DNA of 64,000 nt from Dictyophora rubrovolvata (taxonomy: Eukaryota; Basidiomycota; Agaricomycetes; Phallales; Phallaceae): contig CP114121.1 in NCBI GenBank assembly GCA_029959195.1, positions 1,426,001 through 1,490,000 of the forward strand, read 5' to 3'. The translations under genes were made by a program, and so were the position numbers. Within the stretch, counting starts at the first letter, position 1; each line of letters starts with the position of its first letter. The notes under the pieces were generated by a model. That model was given only the letters and a program-made list of their open reading frames with translations, did not search any database and was not told the origin of the DNA. Of the stretch, positions 1 through 10,279 are shown one piece after another.

Positions 1-1
1 A

Positions 2-577
2 AACGTTAATCTTACAGACAACACCAATATTGTGCATTTAGCTGGACTAGAAGGCTACATCCAACAAATTGTCCATCAAATTCCTTCCGCTCTCTATGAT
101 CCTATCGTTTGTGAACCTAACGAGCGTGGTCTGACGGCGTGCAGTTGGAGTAGTGTCGCGACGATAACAAGAGAGATGGTGTCGGTGTCCACCGAAACAC
201 TCCAACCTGGCCAAGTCACTCTCAAATTGAAGGGGGAAGACACGCGCTTTTGCAGGATTCGGTTTGACAATCCTGTTGTCTCCTTCCACGTGCACGAAAC
301 CACTGGGGATATACAAGCTGGATATCCGCTTCCTGGAAACGGAATCCAGGAATTGCGCTTATGGAGTCGTGAAAGAGGCAAAGAATTTTTGGTGGATGTA
401 ACGTGGCCAAAGAACGAAACTCTCCGTGGCCGCGCTTCCTGCCAATGGAGTGACTCTGAAGACTGGGGAAATCGCAGTCCTGCCTTCCAAGAAGTTCTCG
501 CATTTTTACCCTCGTGGAGTCTTGTCAGCAGCCTTAAAGATGGCCCAGTCGAGGCGTCGCTGGAGTTTGCTGTTTAA
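2..577 (+). CDS. Vacuolar membrane M28 protease (Pff1-like), C-terminal end, partial
   Basis: The frame is open from base 2 to the stop at 575-577, so the gene begins left of the window. The visible part (about 190 residues) resembles the lumenal C-terminal region of the multi-membrane-spanning M28 zinc peptidases of fungal vacuoles and the ER (Pff1/FXNA family). Cues are a CRIRFDNPV-type stretch, a GNGIQELRLWSR stretch and a LVDVTW stretch, which recur in that order in the family. The catalytic M28 domain and membrane segments lie outside. A splice acceptor near base 16 may mark the real exon start. The assignment rests on remembered family resemblance only. The reading frame itself is solid. 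Confidence 0.65.
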   Translation, partial: NVNLTDNTNIVHLAGLEGYIQQIVHQIPSALYDPIVCEPNERGLTACSWSSVATITREMVSVSTETLQPGQVTLKLKGEDTRFCRIRFDNPVVSFHVHETTGDIQAGYPLPGNGIQELRLWSRERGKEFLVDVTWPKNETLRGRASCQWSDSEDWGNRSPAFQEVLAFLPSWSLVSSLKDGPVEASLEFAV

Positions 578-781
578 ATATTTCTGGTCTTTGAGCTCAC
601 GTGACTCTTTAAATGTATTTGTCTCTGTAGCCGACGCTTCTTTACTGTCGACCATCACAGAGCCCTGTTTACCGCACACGCGAAACCTCGCAAAATAAAT
701 AAAAAGTTTCATTTCAAGTCAATAGTTCGCTGCGAAAGAGAGGGAGCTGCTTCCGTTACGCTATTCTCGACGTTTCATTTC

Positions 782-2432
782 ATGGATATTTCCGATTCGT
801 CCTCGTATACCATAGAAAACAGTGTCAAAGTTTACCCCCTCGCGAAAAGACAGCCCACGTCTGTAGGCAACTCCAAATGGTCTTCTTCGCAGTGGACTAG
901 CATATCTTCACGTTCAACCTCGTCTCCTGGCGCGTTTTACTCTAACACACTTGGATCGGATAGTCTTCAAAATAACTCAGAAATTTCAAAACAGTCGGAG
1001 AAATTGCGTGTCGTATCATTTCCAGAGTATATCTGTGCTCCTCAGCGTATTCAATCAGAAATAGACTTGAATGCAGGAGAAGGTACCTCTTCAGATGAAT
1101 ATACTTCTTTCTCCATTTCCAGCGATTCAATTGAGTTTACGTTGAATTCCGACTTGCATACAACCACGTTTCCAAACATTATTGTTTCTAACACGACACG
1201 AAACAACAAAAAAGACACGGCTCGTTCAGGAGATGCAGGAAAGTCTTTAATTGAATCTCAAGCAGATCAAAGAAATGACATTGACTCTTTTTCAGATTGG
1301 CTAACTTGGACTACTTCACCACCAAGACCTATACCTGCGCTTCACGGTCCCGCTTCTCTCCCATATGCGCGGTGCCCCTCGTATGTTTTAATATATCAGT
1401 TCCATTTTTTCCCTTTGAGAGTATACAAATAGTGGTGCCGAGGGAACTGTCATAGAAGAACCTTCCTTGTTACCCCACGTTATCTGGGGACTTGAGCCAG
1501 ATGACACATTCGGGATTCAATATTCCCAAAACGTACGGAGGCAGTTTAATAATCGACATTCTAACCACAGAGACAGCATATATGCTATGCCTGACCAAAA
1601 GGCCACAAAAACGGTGCATAAAAAGAATCCCATTCCCGATGATTTTATCTATTTTTCTCCACCGTTGTTCGAGTCACCTATGACCTATTTAAACATGTCT
1701 AACAGCCAAGAAGGCCATGGTAATATTTATAGAGAAACCCTACCTTTTATGGACCCCACAGCTCAACATCATCTCGTATTCAACCAAAATGCATATGCTC
1801 CCCGAGCAACTGGCTTAGGTTTCTTAACGTACAATAATCCTTCCTCAGTAGTAGAACTATCACATCTTAAAGAGCAGCCTTCTCCATACAACCAAACTTA
1901 TTTACCGACACCGCCCAATTCTTCCTCACCACAGTGGAGTGCGACGTTTTCTCCCCCGACATATAGCTCTTTCCTTATACCTCTTTCTACGTATGATACA
2001 AGTGACTTTCAGGCCATGGCGGACTATATCCCAACACCCAGAGAAGACACAAAAGATAAGCAACATTTAGAGATCCTTAACACCCAGTCACCAGCTCAGA
2101 GGACTCGTAAGACAGCCGGAAAAAGAAATTATAAGCGTCGCGGAATTCTGAAGACAGTTGTGGAGGAGTCTCCAGCCGAATCGCGACCATTGACTCCTAA
2201 TGATGATGATGACTCCAAAAAACACAATTTAATCGAAGATAATCAGCACCAACCACAAAGCGCTCAAGAGTACTTTACTTCTGAAGAGGAAAAACAAACC
2301 GTAGTCAGTCTACCCGACCGTGCAAAGTTCCGTCGCGAACAAACCAGCTTCAAAGATCTCAAGCTCAAGCTTAGTCCATTATATCATACAGTCCATCCAA
2401 ATAAACTAATGATCAGAAAACAGTCCAAGTAG
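782..2432 (+). CDS. Ser/Thr-rich conserved basidiomycete protein of unknown function
   Basis: Two exons, 782-1380 and 1433-2432, joined by a 52-nt GTATGT...AG intron, give 532 residues. The ATG at 782 is the first in frame after the preceding gene. The protein is rich in Ser, Thr, Asn and Pro and looks largely disordered. No signal peptide or membrane segment is seen. Around the splice junction there is an ordered-looking block (LPYARCPS, then GAEGTVIEEP and PHVIWGLEPDD) that I would expect to be the conserved core. The C-terminal end is basic (KFRREQTSFKDLKLKL). It converges on the dehydratase gene with only 77 bp between stop codons. I do not recognise a domain and assign no function. Confidence 0.75.
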
Positions 2433-2509
2433 TCAAACCGATAACTCATATTATTCTGGAAATCCTAGTTGTTGTTATTATTTTACAAGGCATACAAATT
2501 ATTTGTGAA

Positions 2510-4666
2510 TTAAGCTTTAACAAAAAGATCCGTGAATTTATCAACAGGCATGTTAAACAATTTAGATCGATCATTGACGGCATCCAAAATTCTGCGTGGT
2601 AACCCGATAAAGAGAAAAATTAAAACAAACTTTGCCAGGCGACTTACTTTTGTTTGCGAGCTCCGTCGAAAACGGAAGAAATGTGCCTAAATAATCATCA
2701 ATATATTCTTTCCTACTTTCTGCCAAAAAGAAAAAGAAAACTCACCTCTCGAATTTCTGCAAGAGAACGGGCGTTCCTTCTTGGCGCTATCAGATACGTT
2801 AGACGTCAACTCATCACACAAGAAACTTGATGTAATTTTACCCTTCTCTTATGTCCTATTGGGTATTCAACTACCACTTCATCAAGAACAGTGCCGTCGT
2901 TTAGCTCGATCAATAGCGCGTTTCCAATAGAACGTTTCTCGGGATCATGGTAGTCATGGCTAAATACCTTATCTTCAACACAATGGGTTTTGTCCCGGAG
3001 TTGGTCGATACGAGGGTCAGCGGCTGCAGCATCAGTACTGAAAAGAAGAAAAATGGAATGATTTGAGAACAGAGGATACTTGGCAGAGGGTGCGTACTAA
3101 GAATGACCGTCCAGGTTTCCGTAAATCAAAGGATATGCCACCATGTAATTGATATCGTGGCTGACATACACCAATGAAAAGCAAGTCCATCTTGGAGTTA
3201 TGCGATACACTTACTCTCTATCGGCAAAATTGTGGAGAGGACCTTTCTTGTTAATAATCCTATACGGGGAAATGAATTTCTTTTTTAATAGATTATTGCT
3301 AAATGAACTATTATCACCTCATGGCCGCTTCTTGAGTTCTAATTCTGATACTTTTGATATCCTCGGCAGATTTTCCCATTGCTTTCAGCTTTTCGTGGAT
3401 CGTATGGGCTGCCTCCACGGCCGTTTGAGCATGGAATTCAGCAGGATACGAAATCTTGAACAAGACGTTTTCCATAACGTAGGAACCATAGGGTCGTTGG
3501 AACTCGAACGGTTTATTCTTTGGAGAAAGATAGATTTAGAAGGGAAAAAAAACCGATTTAAGCAGATAAAACGAGAGTAACCTTGAATAAAACTTCATAA
3601 AAGCCCCAAGTCTTTGCGGTCAGGACAGATGGAAGTCCGATCTGACCTTTCTTAACCAGCCAGACTAAATTTACGGCACGGGAGCAAGCGTCTCCCGCTG
3701 CCCAAGATTTACGAGAGCTAGTGTTGGGAGCATGTCTGTAGGTTCTTAATGACTGGCCATCGACCCATGCTTGAGAAATGGCGTCAACCGTTTGGTCGCG
3801 GTTTAATCCACTGTTAAGCGTTAGATATAATAATCAGATCTTAGAAAGAGATGAAAAAAAAAAAACAACGCACAGTAATTTGCTGACAACTGCGGTGCTT
3901 GCAACTTTGACCAACACAACGTGATCAAGTCCCACTCGATTGAAGGAATTGAGGATAGCCAGAGATCCTTGAATCTCATGAGCTTTGATCATGGATTCCA
4001 AGATATCTTTAACGGTGAGTTTTGCACCGGTACGACTCAGGTAGTCGGCCACGGCCAATATAGCTCCAAGATTATCGGATGGATGTCCCCCTTGAAAAAA
4101 AAAGCTTTAATCGAGATAATGTCTCGCGGGTAATAAAGAATGGCAGCATACATTCAGCGGCAAGCCAGCAATCATTGAAGTCCAACCACCGGATCATAGT
4201 ACCGATGTTAAAAGCAGCCCTGATAGGATCTAACTGAAAATTGGTTCCGGGGACCTTCGTACCTAGTGGAGAAGAAAAAAATCAAGCCAACAGAAAGGAT
4301 AAAACAATGATATGATAGAGGTTGTTTCACCCCCCTACCGTTTGGAACAGTTGTTCCTTCAACGACAGGACCAAGAAGCTTCACACATTCGGGAAACTTC
4401 AAAGCTTCGAACCCACAGCCTATGGTATCGATGAGACAGAGTCTCGCGGTTTCATACGCCAAATCAGAATCGATGGTATAGCTGTGGACATAGTCTGCAA
4501 TATCCTGGTTGACTTTGTCGTGTTCGGGGCGGACGGAACTTTCAGCGGAGAAAGACATGAATCTGTTGGCCGAGACGAACGATTTTATAACTCTGGATTG
4601 GTTGGCGGGGCTTGCGCGAGGGAAAGAGAGACGTGCTGGGCGTATGAGAGAATGTCTTAGGACCAT
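2510..4666 (-). CDS. PDH1: Mitochondrial 2-methylcitrate dehydratase (MmgE/PrpD family)
   Basis: Eleven exons: 4666-4339, 4262-4152, 4090-3874, 3810-3582, 3517-3318, 3259-3215, 3160-3098, 3037-2842, 2786-2746, 2686-2648, 2591-2510, giving 516 residues, close to yeast Pdh1. It dehydrates 2-methylcitrate in the propionyl-CoA (methylcitrate) cycle of the mitochondrial matrix. The first 40 or so residues are Arg/Ser-rich without acids, a typical import presequence; the ATG at 4666 was chosen for this reason, since an upstream in-frame GTG is not a fungal start. Family blocks seen in order: [75 protein letters not shown]. All junctions keep frame. Confidence in the family is high; the substrate follows family knowledge. 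Confidence 0.93.
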
Positions 4667-4987
4667 GGATGGGATGGGGAATGGAATGACCGGCGTGACA
4701 TGTGACAACACGAGTAATACGTTACTTTGAGAATTAAATTAAGTAAGATACCTCTTTTTTATGTAAAAAAAAGGAAAAGAAGACCACTTAACCTTCTTTC
4801 TCTCCAACCCTTTTCTTCTTATTTCTGCCACTTACCTAGTCTTGTTAACGTCGACACACGCGAATGCAACGACCATATTCTCTATTCGATAATATCATTA
4901 GTGAGTCTCATGTTATAGCAGTAGTTCAGCAATGCCGTGAATAACAACGGGTTACTTGTGGCGTGTTTTTAGCACTTCATCATTCCG
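4667..4987. other. Divergent spacer between the dehydratase gene and a doubtful small gene
   Basis: About 320 bp with pyrimidine-rich stretches and no convincing coding exon. It would carry the promoter of the minus-strand dehydratase gene and, if the small plus-strand gene is real, its promoter too. I see no recognisable conserved motif. Confidence 0.4.
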
Positions 4988-5677
4988 ATGGGAATCCCAG
5001 GCTACGACCTGACTCTTCAGAGGACACGAAATCACGCACATCGGTGGACTACATGGAAGAATGTCAAGGCAATCACCCTACTCTCAAGCTTTGGAAGGTA
5101 GCATTTGTGCCCTCTTTCGTGATTCGGTTCAGATCTGACTGGCAATGTCTTATTCTAATCAGCAAAAGCTAGGGACGTTTTTAGCGCAGCATGTTCTAAA
5201 GCGGAAAGGTTGGTGATTGATTGGTTGTTTGGTATTGTTATATCATATCATCACTGAATACACTGCTTGTGGCATGCCACAGATGCTAGACATAGGAAGT
5301 ATATATTGTCATCCTTGCCGACAGGATATGCACTATTTGTGCATAAAAAGGGAGACCCAGCAAATCCTCGAACGGATGCATACTTGTGGTGAGTGTCATT
5401 ATTATTGTTGTTGGTGCCAGAGCGTCAATAATGATTGATAAGGGGTTCACGCTCTGGCATATTTCGATCACCAGCCGAATTCTTTTTTCATGCAAAGTGG
5501 ATCATGTTAGGCTGTCCCGTATCAGACTTTCATTACGACGAGCAGCTATGGGGCAAGCCTATGCCTGAAGATTTTGAAGACCAATGCGGATGCACTTATT
5601 GTGCAAATACAGATCAAGGCTATATTAGTCGAACGTATTCCAACTACACGCCGGCGGGTAAAGGGCGAAGGAATTGA
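4988..5677 (+). CDS. Possible small Cys-containing protein, unknown
   Basis: A tentative four-exon model (4988-5097, 5173-5208, 5300-5388, 5475-5677) gives 145 residues with all phases consistent. It starts MGIPGYDLTLQRTRNH and ends near a CGCTYC motif; an earlier CHPC pair might suggest metal binding. The acceptor before exon 3 lacks a pyrimidine tract, which is the weak point. I do not recognise the family. It may be a real small gene, a pseudogene, or a chance combination of open stretches. Confidence 0.3.
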
Positions 5678-6146
5678 GGATTTGGATGGTGGGCGTGGAT
5701 CTTGAATATGGATGTGGAATGGATGTGGATTTGCTTTGCTCTCTCCCGTGTATTTTAGATATGATACCTCTTACATAATCGGTAACTAGCGCCCTAGCGG
5801 CTGTCCAGGCTGTGTGACTCACTGTTGTCGGCATCGTACTAATCAAGCGCCGGGCGGGTTCCGAAGCTGTGCGGTAGCATCAAGTGACTGACTCTGACTC
5901 CGCTGCTTCCTCCACGCTCTGCTCATTTTTGACCGACTTGAAATTTGAAAACTTTTCTTTCTCTCCACTTGCGCTTTCTCTTCTCTCTAATTCCAACAGT
6001 TTACTAGTGTTTCCAAGGGACATTACCACCCTAGGAAACCCGTTCAGAGCGAACCAGTAGCAGCTACTTGGTTCCGTTCTGGGCAACCTGATCACCCGCC
6101 ACTCCCGATGACTCAAATACGCACTGGCACCCGTCCGATTATTTTG

Positions 6147-6178
<32 letters not shown>

Positions 6179-6200
6179 CTGCAACGAATTCTTCTCCACT
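5678..6200. promoter_or_regulatory. Upstream region of the Pcl-type cyclin gene
   Basis: No supported coding exon. The stretch carries a perfect (CAA)10 tract at 6149-6178 just before the first upstream ATG of the cyclin transcript. CAA-rich sequence is typical of unstructured 5' leaders, so the transcription start probably lies at or before about 6140. Confidence 0.4.
6149..6178 (+). repeat. (CAA)10 microsatellite in the cyclin 5' leader
   Basis: Ten perfect CAA units, seen directly. CAA repeats in leaders are unstructured and favour ribosome scanning. The tract is followed within 25 nt by the first upstream ATG. Confidence 0.9.
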
Positions 6201-6432
6201 ATGTCTTTCTCTTCAATCAACTTCAACTGTATCAATGGCGCCATCGGCTTTTTCTCTCTCATCTAGATCTTTATATCGCTACAGCCCGTCTCTTTTTTGT
6301 TGTTTCTATCTTAGCTATCTCCTAACTCCCCGAACACTATCTCGTCTATTCTTACAAAGCCCTACCTTTCCCAAAGAACTGTCCCACAAACACATTCTAT
6401 ATTCAACCACTTGCCAAGCCCTCTTCGCCTGA
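6201..6432 (+). promoter_or_regulatory. Two overlapping upstream ORFs before the cyclin start
   Basis: The first upstream ATG, at 6201, opens a 21-residue ORF ending at 6266. The second, at 6235, opens a 65-residue ORF in another frame that stops at 6430-6432, 19 nt before the cyclin ATG at 6452. If the transcript starts upstream of 6201, scanning ribosomes would have to bypass or reinitiate after these ORFs. Whether they are in the mature mRNA cannot be told from sequence. Confidence 0.45.
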
Positions 6433-6451
6433 TATCTTACATCCTCCTCGA

Positions 6452-8532
6452 ATGGGTTCTGTATCCCGTCTTCCCTCCCGAGGCGGTGCTCTTCGATGGC
6501 ACCCCTACCATGCCAATACTTGCCCCCCTCCATCTGCTCAACCTTGTCCTCTCAGACCCTCCTCGTCTACTCCACCCGGCCACGCTCCCAAACGCCACTC
6601 TCATCTCAACACCCCCGTTTCCACCTTGGTTACTACTTGTAAATCAATCAGAAATAACCTGTCGACACAATCTCAATTGTCTTCTCACCAAATATTCTCG
6701 AACCGCAGAGATCGACAAGAGGCTAAAAAGGCACAAAAAGAGAAATTCGAAAATGCCTTAAAAGGTATCCGTCTCATATTCATTATATTTTCTTTTGGTA
6801 ACCTTGTTTTTTTTTTTTTGTTTCTTTCTTTCTTTTTGCTTTGCGAAAAAATCGTATTTTATTAGAACTCGCCGTACAACGCCTATCAGATATTTGGAAA
6901 GAGACAAACTACGTCACTCACTCAGCCCGCCCGCCACCATCCACTATAATTAATTTTCCCGAATTAGGAACTTCTCAGCCCACAAAACAGCCATCTGTTC
7001 AGCTCCCGTCCCCGTGCACACCTACGATACAAACGTTTTCATCCCCAGAGCAACCAAAGATTCCGTACATTACAGATCTTTCTTCTTCTTCCCGTCGGAT
7101 GCCTTTGCGCGCTTTCGTCCATGAAATTTTGCGTCGTTCCAAAACTGCCTGGCCAGCCCTGCAAATAGCCCTTTGCTACCTTGATGCCCTCAAATGCAAA
7201 GTCCCCAACGCAATAGCCGAAGCCAGACTAGGCCAAGGATTACAAGCTGCGGAAGCCGCTCTGGACAGCCTTTTTTACTCTGCCCAACTTGCTGACATTA
7301 CCGAGTCCAATCAAAAGTGCGACACACTAGGAATCGATTGTTTGACCCCGGAGACTCAGGTATCGTCTCCTTCGTCCACCTCTGGCAATGCCAGAAGGCT
7401 CAGTAGCATAGGGGATGATGTTGCGCCGCAACCACAAGTACAGCCGTATGCTACTCAGCCTTCTGGCATTGCCAGTGCTAGTCAAGGAGGCGATATGGTT
7501 AGTCGCTGTAGCAAACGTCGACGAATACCTACGACTTGGAGTATTACACCTCTACCTCCTCGTCCGTCGCCTTTACTCTGTCCAAGGAGAATGTTCATCG
7601 CGGCTCTTATCTTGGCTACAAAATTCACGCAAGATAGAGTCTACTCCAATCGCGTTTGGGCCAAGATATGCGGTTTAGATGCACGAGAAGTCTCACGCTG
7701 CGAACGCGCTCTCGGGGCTGCTCTTGAATGGCGATTATGGGTAGGCAAAGGTATGGCCGATGAGCCCACCCAGTTCCTAAGGAACTTCCTTCTGGCTGAG
7801 GAGTCTCTTGTTGCGAAAACCAAAACCGCAAATACAACCACAACAACAACTCCTTGCCTTGGGGCGAGGAGTTGCAGTAGTGGTGGTACCTCACTAACCC
7901 GCTCGCTGAGCGATAGTGCGGTTTTGACAGGTAACAGTTCATGTACCGACAATTTGTCGGCTGACCTTCGCTTTGCGTTCAAGCGTTCATCTTCAATGGT
8001 TAACCTTGATTTCACACAACAACGATCTGCAGCATCGTCGTCGTCGTCATCATCATCATCATCATCATCTTCTTCTTCAACCACAACTTTTGCGACGCTG
8101 AGCGATCCCACAACAATGATACTAACGCCGGTCAATGCTGATCTCGATGCGATGGAATCCGAGTGTGGCAGCGGTGACGCCGGTGTCAACAACAACAACA
8201 ACAGCAGCACCCCATCTTTAGTATACTCTTCAGTAACCTCGGTGGTCTCGTCTCTTTCTGAAACAACCCCGTTCTCGATGAGCGAATATTCTTTCAACCC
8301 GAAAATTTCTTCAAACAGTCTTCCGAGTCCTCCTTGTTCGCATTTTTCACCGTATCATCGCTATGGTACAACAAGTGAACAACAAGTTTCGATGTTGTCT
8401 CCGTACAAGCCTTATAAACCGCCTGCCCCGGATGATGCACCGTTTAGATTCGATCCTGTCAAAGGATACATTTTCGGGTTAGAAGGGACGCTCGCAGCGG
8501 GTGTCGAAGATATCAATGAGATATACTTTTGA
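6452..8532 (+). CDS. Pho85-type cyclin (Pcl family)
   Basis: Exons 6452-6764 and 6866-8532, with a 101-nt intron, encode 659 residues. The cyclin box starts at about residue 183 with MPLRAFVHEILRRSKT and runs to about residue 310. It includes RRMFIAALILATKFTQD, NRVWAKICGL and LEWRLWVGKG, the usual helices of Pcl1/2/5-type cyclins that activate the Pho85 kinase. A basic, possibly helical segment (NRRDRQEAKKAQKEKFENAL) precedes it. Downstream lies a long disordered tail with a poly-Ser run (8034-8079) and Asn repeats. Upstream ORFs suggest translational control. A second cyclin of this superfamily lies at 59618. Which Pcl subgroup it belongs to is not certain. Confidence 0.85.
8034..8079 (+). 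repeat. TCG/TCA trinucleotide tract encoding poly-Ser
   Basis: An imperfect trinucleotide run of TCG, TCA and TCT codons inside the cyclin gene encodes about 15 consecutive serines. The mixed codons suggest either selection for the peptide or an old, drifted repeat. On the other strand it yields a spurious poly-Asp ORF. Confidence 0.85.
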
Positions 8533-9004
8533 CTATTTCCCTTTATCTCTGTCCTCTTGTTTTTTTTTTTTTTTTTGCATCGTAAGTTGCTAGTTTCGAC
8601 CTCAGGCTGGCCATTTTGTTCTAATATAAAACAAGTCCCGTCTCTAGTTCTTCCTTCAGTTGTAACAACACCTGCAGCAAGTTCTCTTTCTCAACTATGT
8701 CTGTATATATCTTGGGTTCTTGCCTTCTGATTCTGAGATTCTAACTCGATATATGCTCTTTTCTATGCCTCTAGTATGCTTCTACTCGAAAGAAAAAGAA
8801 AAAAAACCTCTTTTGTTCACATCTATTCTAAGAATATTTTCTCTTCTTTTTCTTTCATTATTTTTTTTCTTCTACCTGAATCTTATATGCCTTCTGTGTC
8901 TGTAGAAAAACACGAAATATGAAGACTTCCTTTATATCTCTCAATTTGGAGCTATTCGTGACGATACAGTTTCCACTTCGTACACAGGAGAATGAATTGA
9001 ATTA
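8533..9004. other. Convergent spacer, 3' flanks of cyclin and small conserved gene
   Basis: About 470 bp of T-rich and A-rich sequence with long homopolymer runs (for example T runs near 8560) and no coding exon. It holds the 3' untranslated regions of the two converging genes. Confidence 0.5.
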
Positions 9005-10279
9005 TTACTCGTTGAAAAATTCCAGAGGAGTTTCCCGGGTTTGAATAGCGCGCCAAGTAGTAGGATGACCGTCTGCGTCGCGGCTACCCTCGTCGGTAAA
9101 TATCGAATGGAACACGACATCATCCGTGCCCTTCGAAAGACGAATCAGTCCAATTTTTATGCAGTAAGTTACATATACGTGTATGTAAGTCTCGAAATTT
9201 AAAAAAACTCACCCTATTAGGAGGATCATGGATGCTGTTAACAAGATATGTGTATAAGGGGTAATTAATATTTTATATATCAGGGCAATGATATGTACTT
9301 TTATTTTGGTTTTTTTAGGAGACGTAATTGCTTACCGGATATGGATAAAGCCTTCTCCTTCTTCATCCTGGATAGCGGGGATACGAAGTTTGCCAAATAA
9401 GATTGTCCCATAAGAAGTTGCACCAGATCTAAAAGCACGGGGAATAGGGAACGAAGGTTTCCAAACGGTGCTAAATTATTTTTTTTTGGTTTCTTTTGCT
9501 TACCTTATCAGAACCAGATCCTGTTATAACAATATCATTATTATTATTATTATGTAGAGGTAGGTGCGTGTGCATGATATGATGCACATATTGAAATTAT
9601 TTTTTTTGAAATTAACGACATTCATTTGGAGTTTGGATCCGGCGAAGACGGATGAATTGGATTGGAAGAAGAGAAGAGACGAGGGAATAAAAAAAAAAAA
9701 AGAACAAAAGACAAGAGAAGCAGCAGTGAAAAACGGTAGGGGACACCTGTGTGTTGAATTACTGTATCAAATTTGGGATGGTAAAAATTTGTACATTACC
9801 TGAGACAAGTCGAAGGTTGTTAGGGCATGGTCGCTGATGTCGCGGGCTCGAGACCACATTCGGGGTTCATGCTGTTACAGTATTATAATATGATGATGAT
9901 GATGATGATGGGAGAATGCATGCGTAAGACGGCCGTTGTGAGGATTGGATTGGATTGAATTTAGAATTTGAGGGGGGAGGAGGGGAGGGAGTCATATGCA
10001 AATGAAACAATTACTACCGCAGTATATATCACATTTATAGGTGAAAAAAGATGAAACCGACCTTGTCCCAATCATGTCGCGATTTGATAATCACGGCTTT
10101 GATTTTTGGAAGTACGTGGTGAAAAGCTTCGAGAGCGTTAGGATGAGGGGTATGGGGAGCGTTGAGATTGACTTCTTCTGCCGATGCTAAGTAAACGGTA
10201 ATTTTTTGCGCGCAGATAGAGTGAGGGTCTGGTTGAGTTCTTTTCCCTTATTGCGAAGAAACCGATCTCTCTTACCCAT
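9005..10279 (-). CDS. Small conserved basidiomycete protein of unknown function, microexon-rich
   Basis: Seven exons: 10279-10276 (only ATGG), 10186-10062, 9871-9800, 9520-9504 (17 nt), 9428-9336, 9234-9213 (22 nt), 9130-9005, giving 152 residues with every phase consistent. Conserved-looking blocks are NALEAFHHVLPKIKAV, RHDWDKHEPRMWSRARDISD, SYGTILFGKLRIPAIQD, GFIHIRIHDPPN and EFFNE at the C-terminus. It resembles a conserved uncharacterised protein I associate with Agaricomycetes. No signal peptide or membrane segment is seen, so it is probably a soluble single-domain protein. Introns 2 and 3 are unusually long (190 and 279 nt) and carry a GAT repeat, a poly-T tract and a TTA repeat. I have no function to offer. 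Confidence 0.85.

Noticed and set aside
7641-8297. Minus-strand 218-codon frame with a poly-Asp run
   Set aside because: It is the complement of the poly-Ser-coding TCG/TCA tract of the cyclin gene. The plus strand has a clear cyclin domain in frame.
9521-9799. Possible snoRNA in the 279-nt intron of the small conserved gene
   Set aside because: Searched by eye because of its length, but no C box with a matching D box or rRNA-complementary guide was seen.
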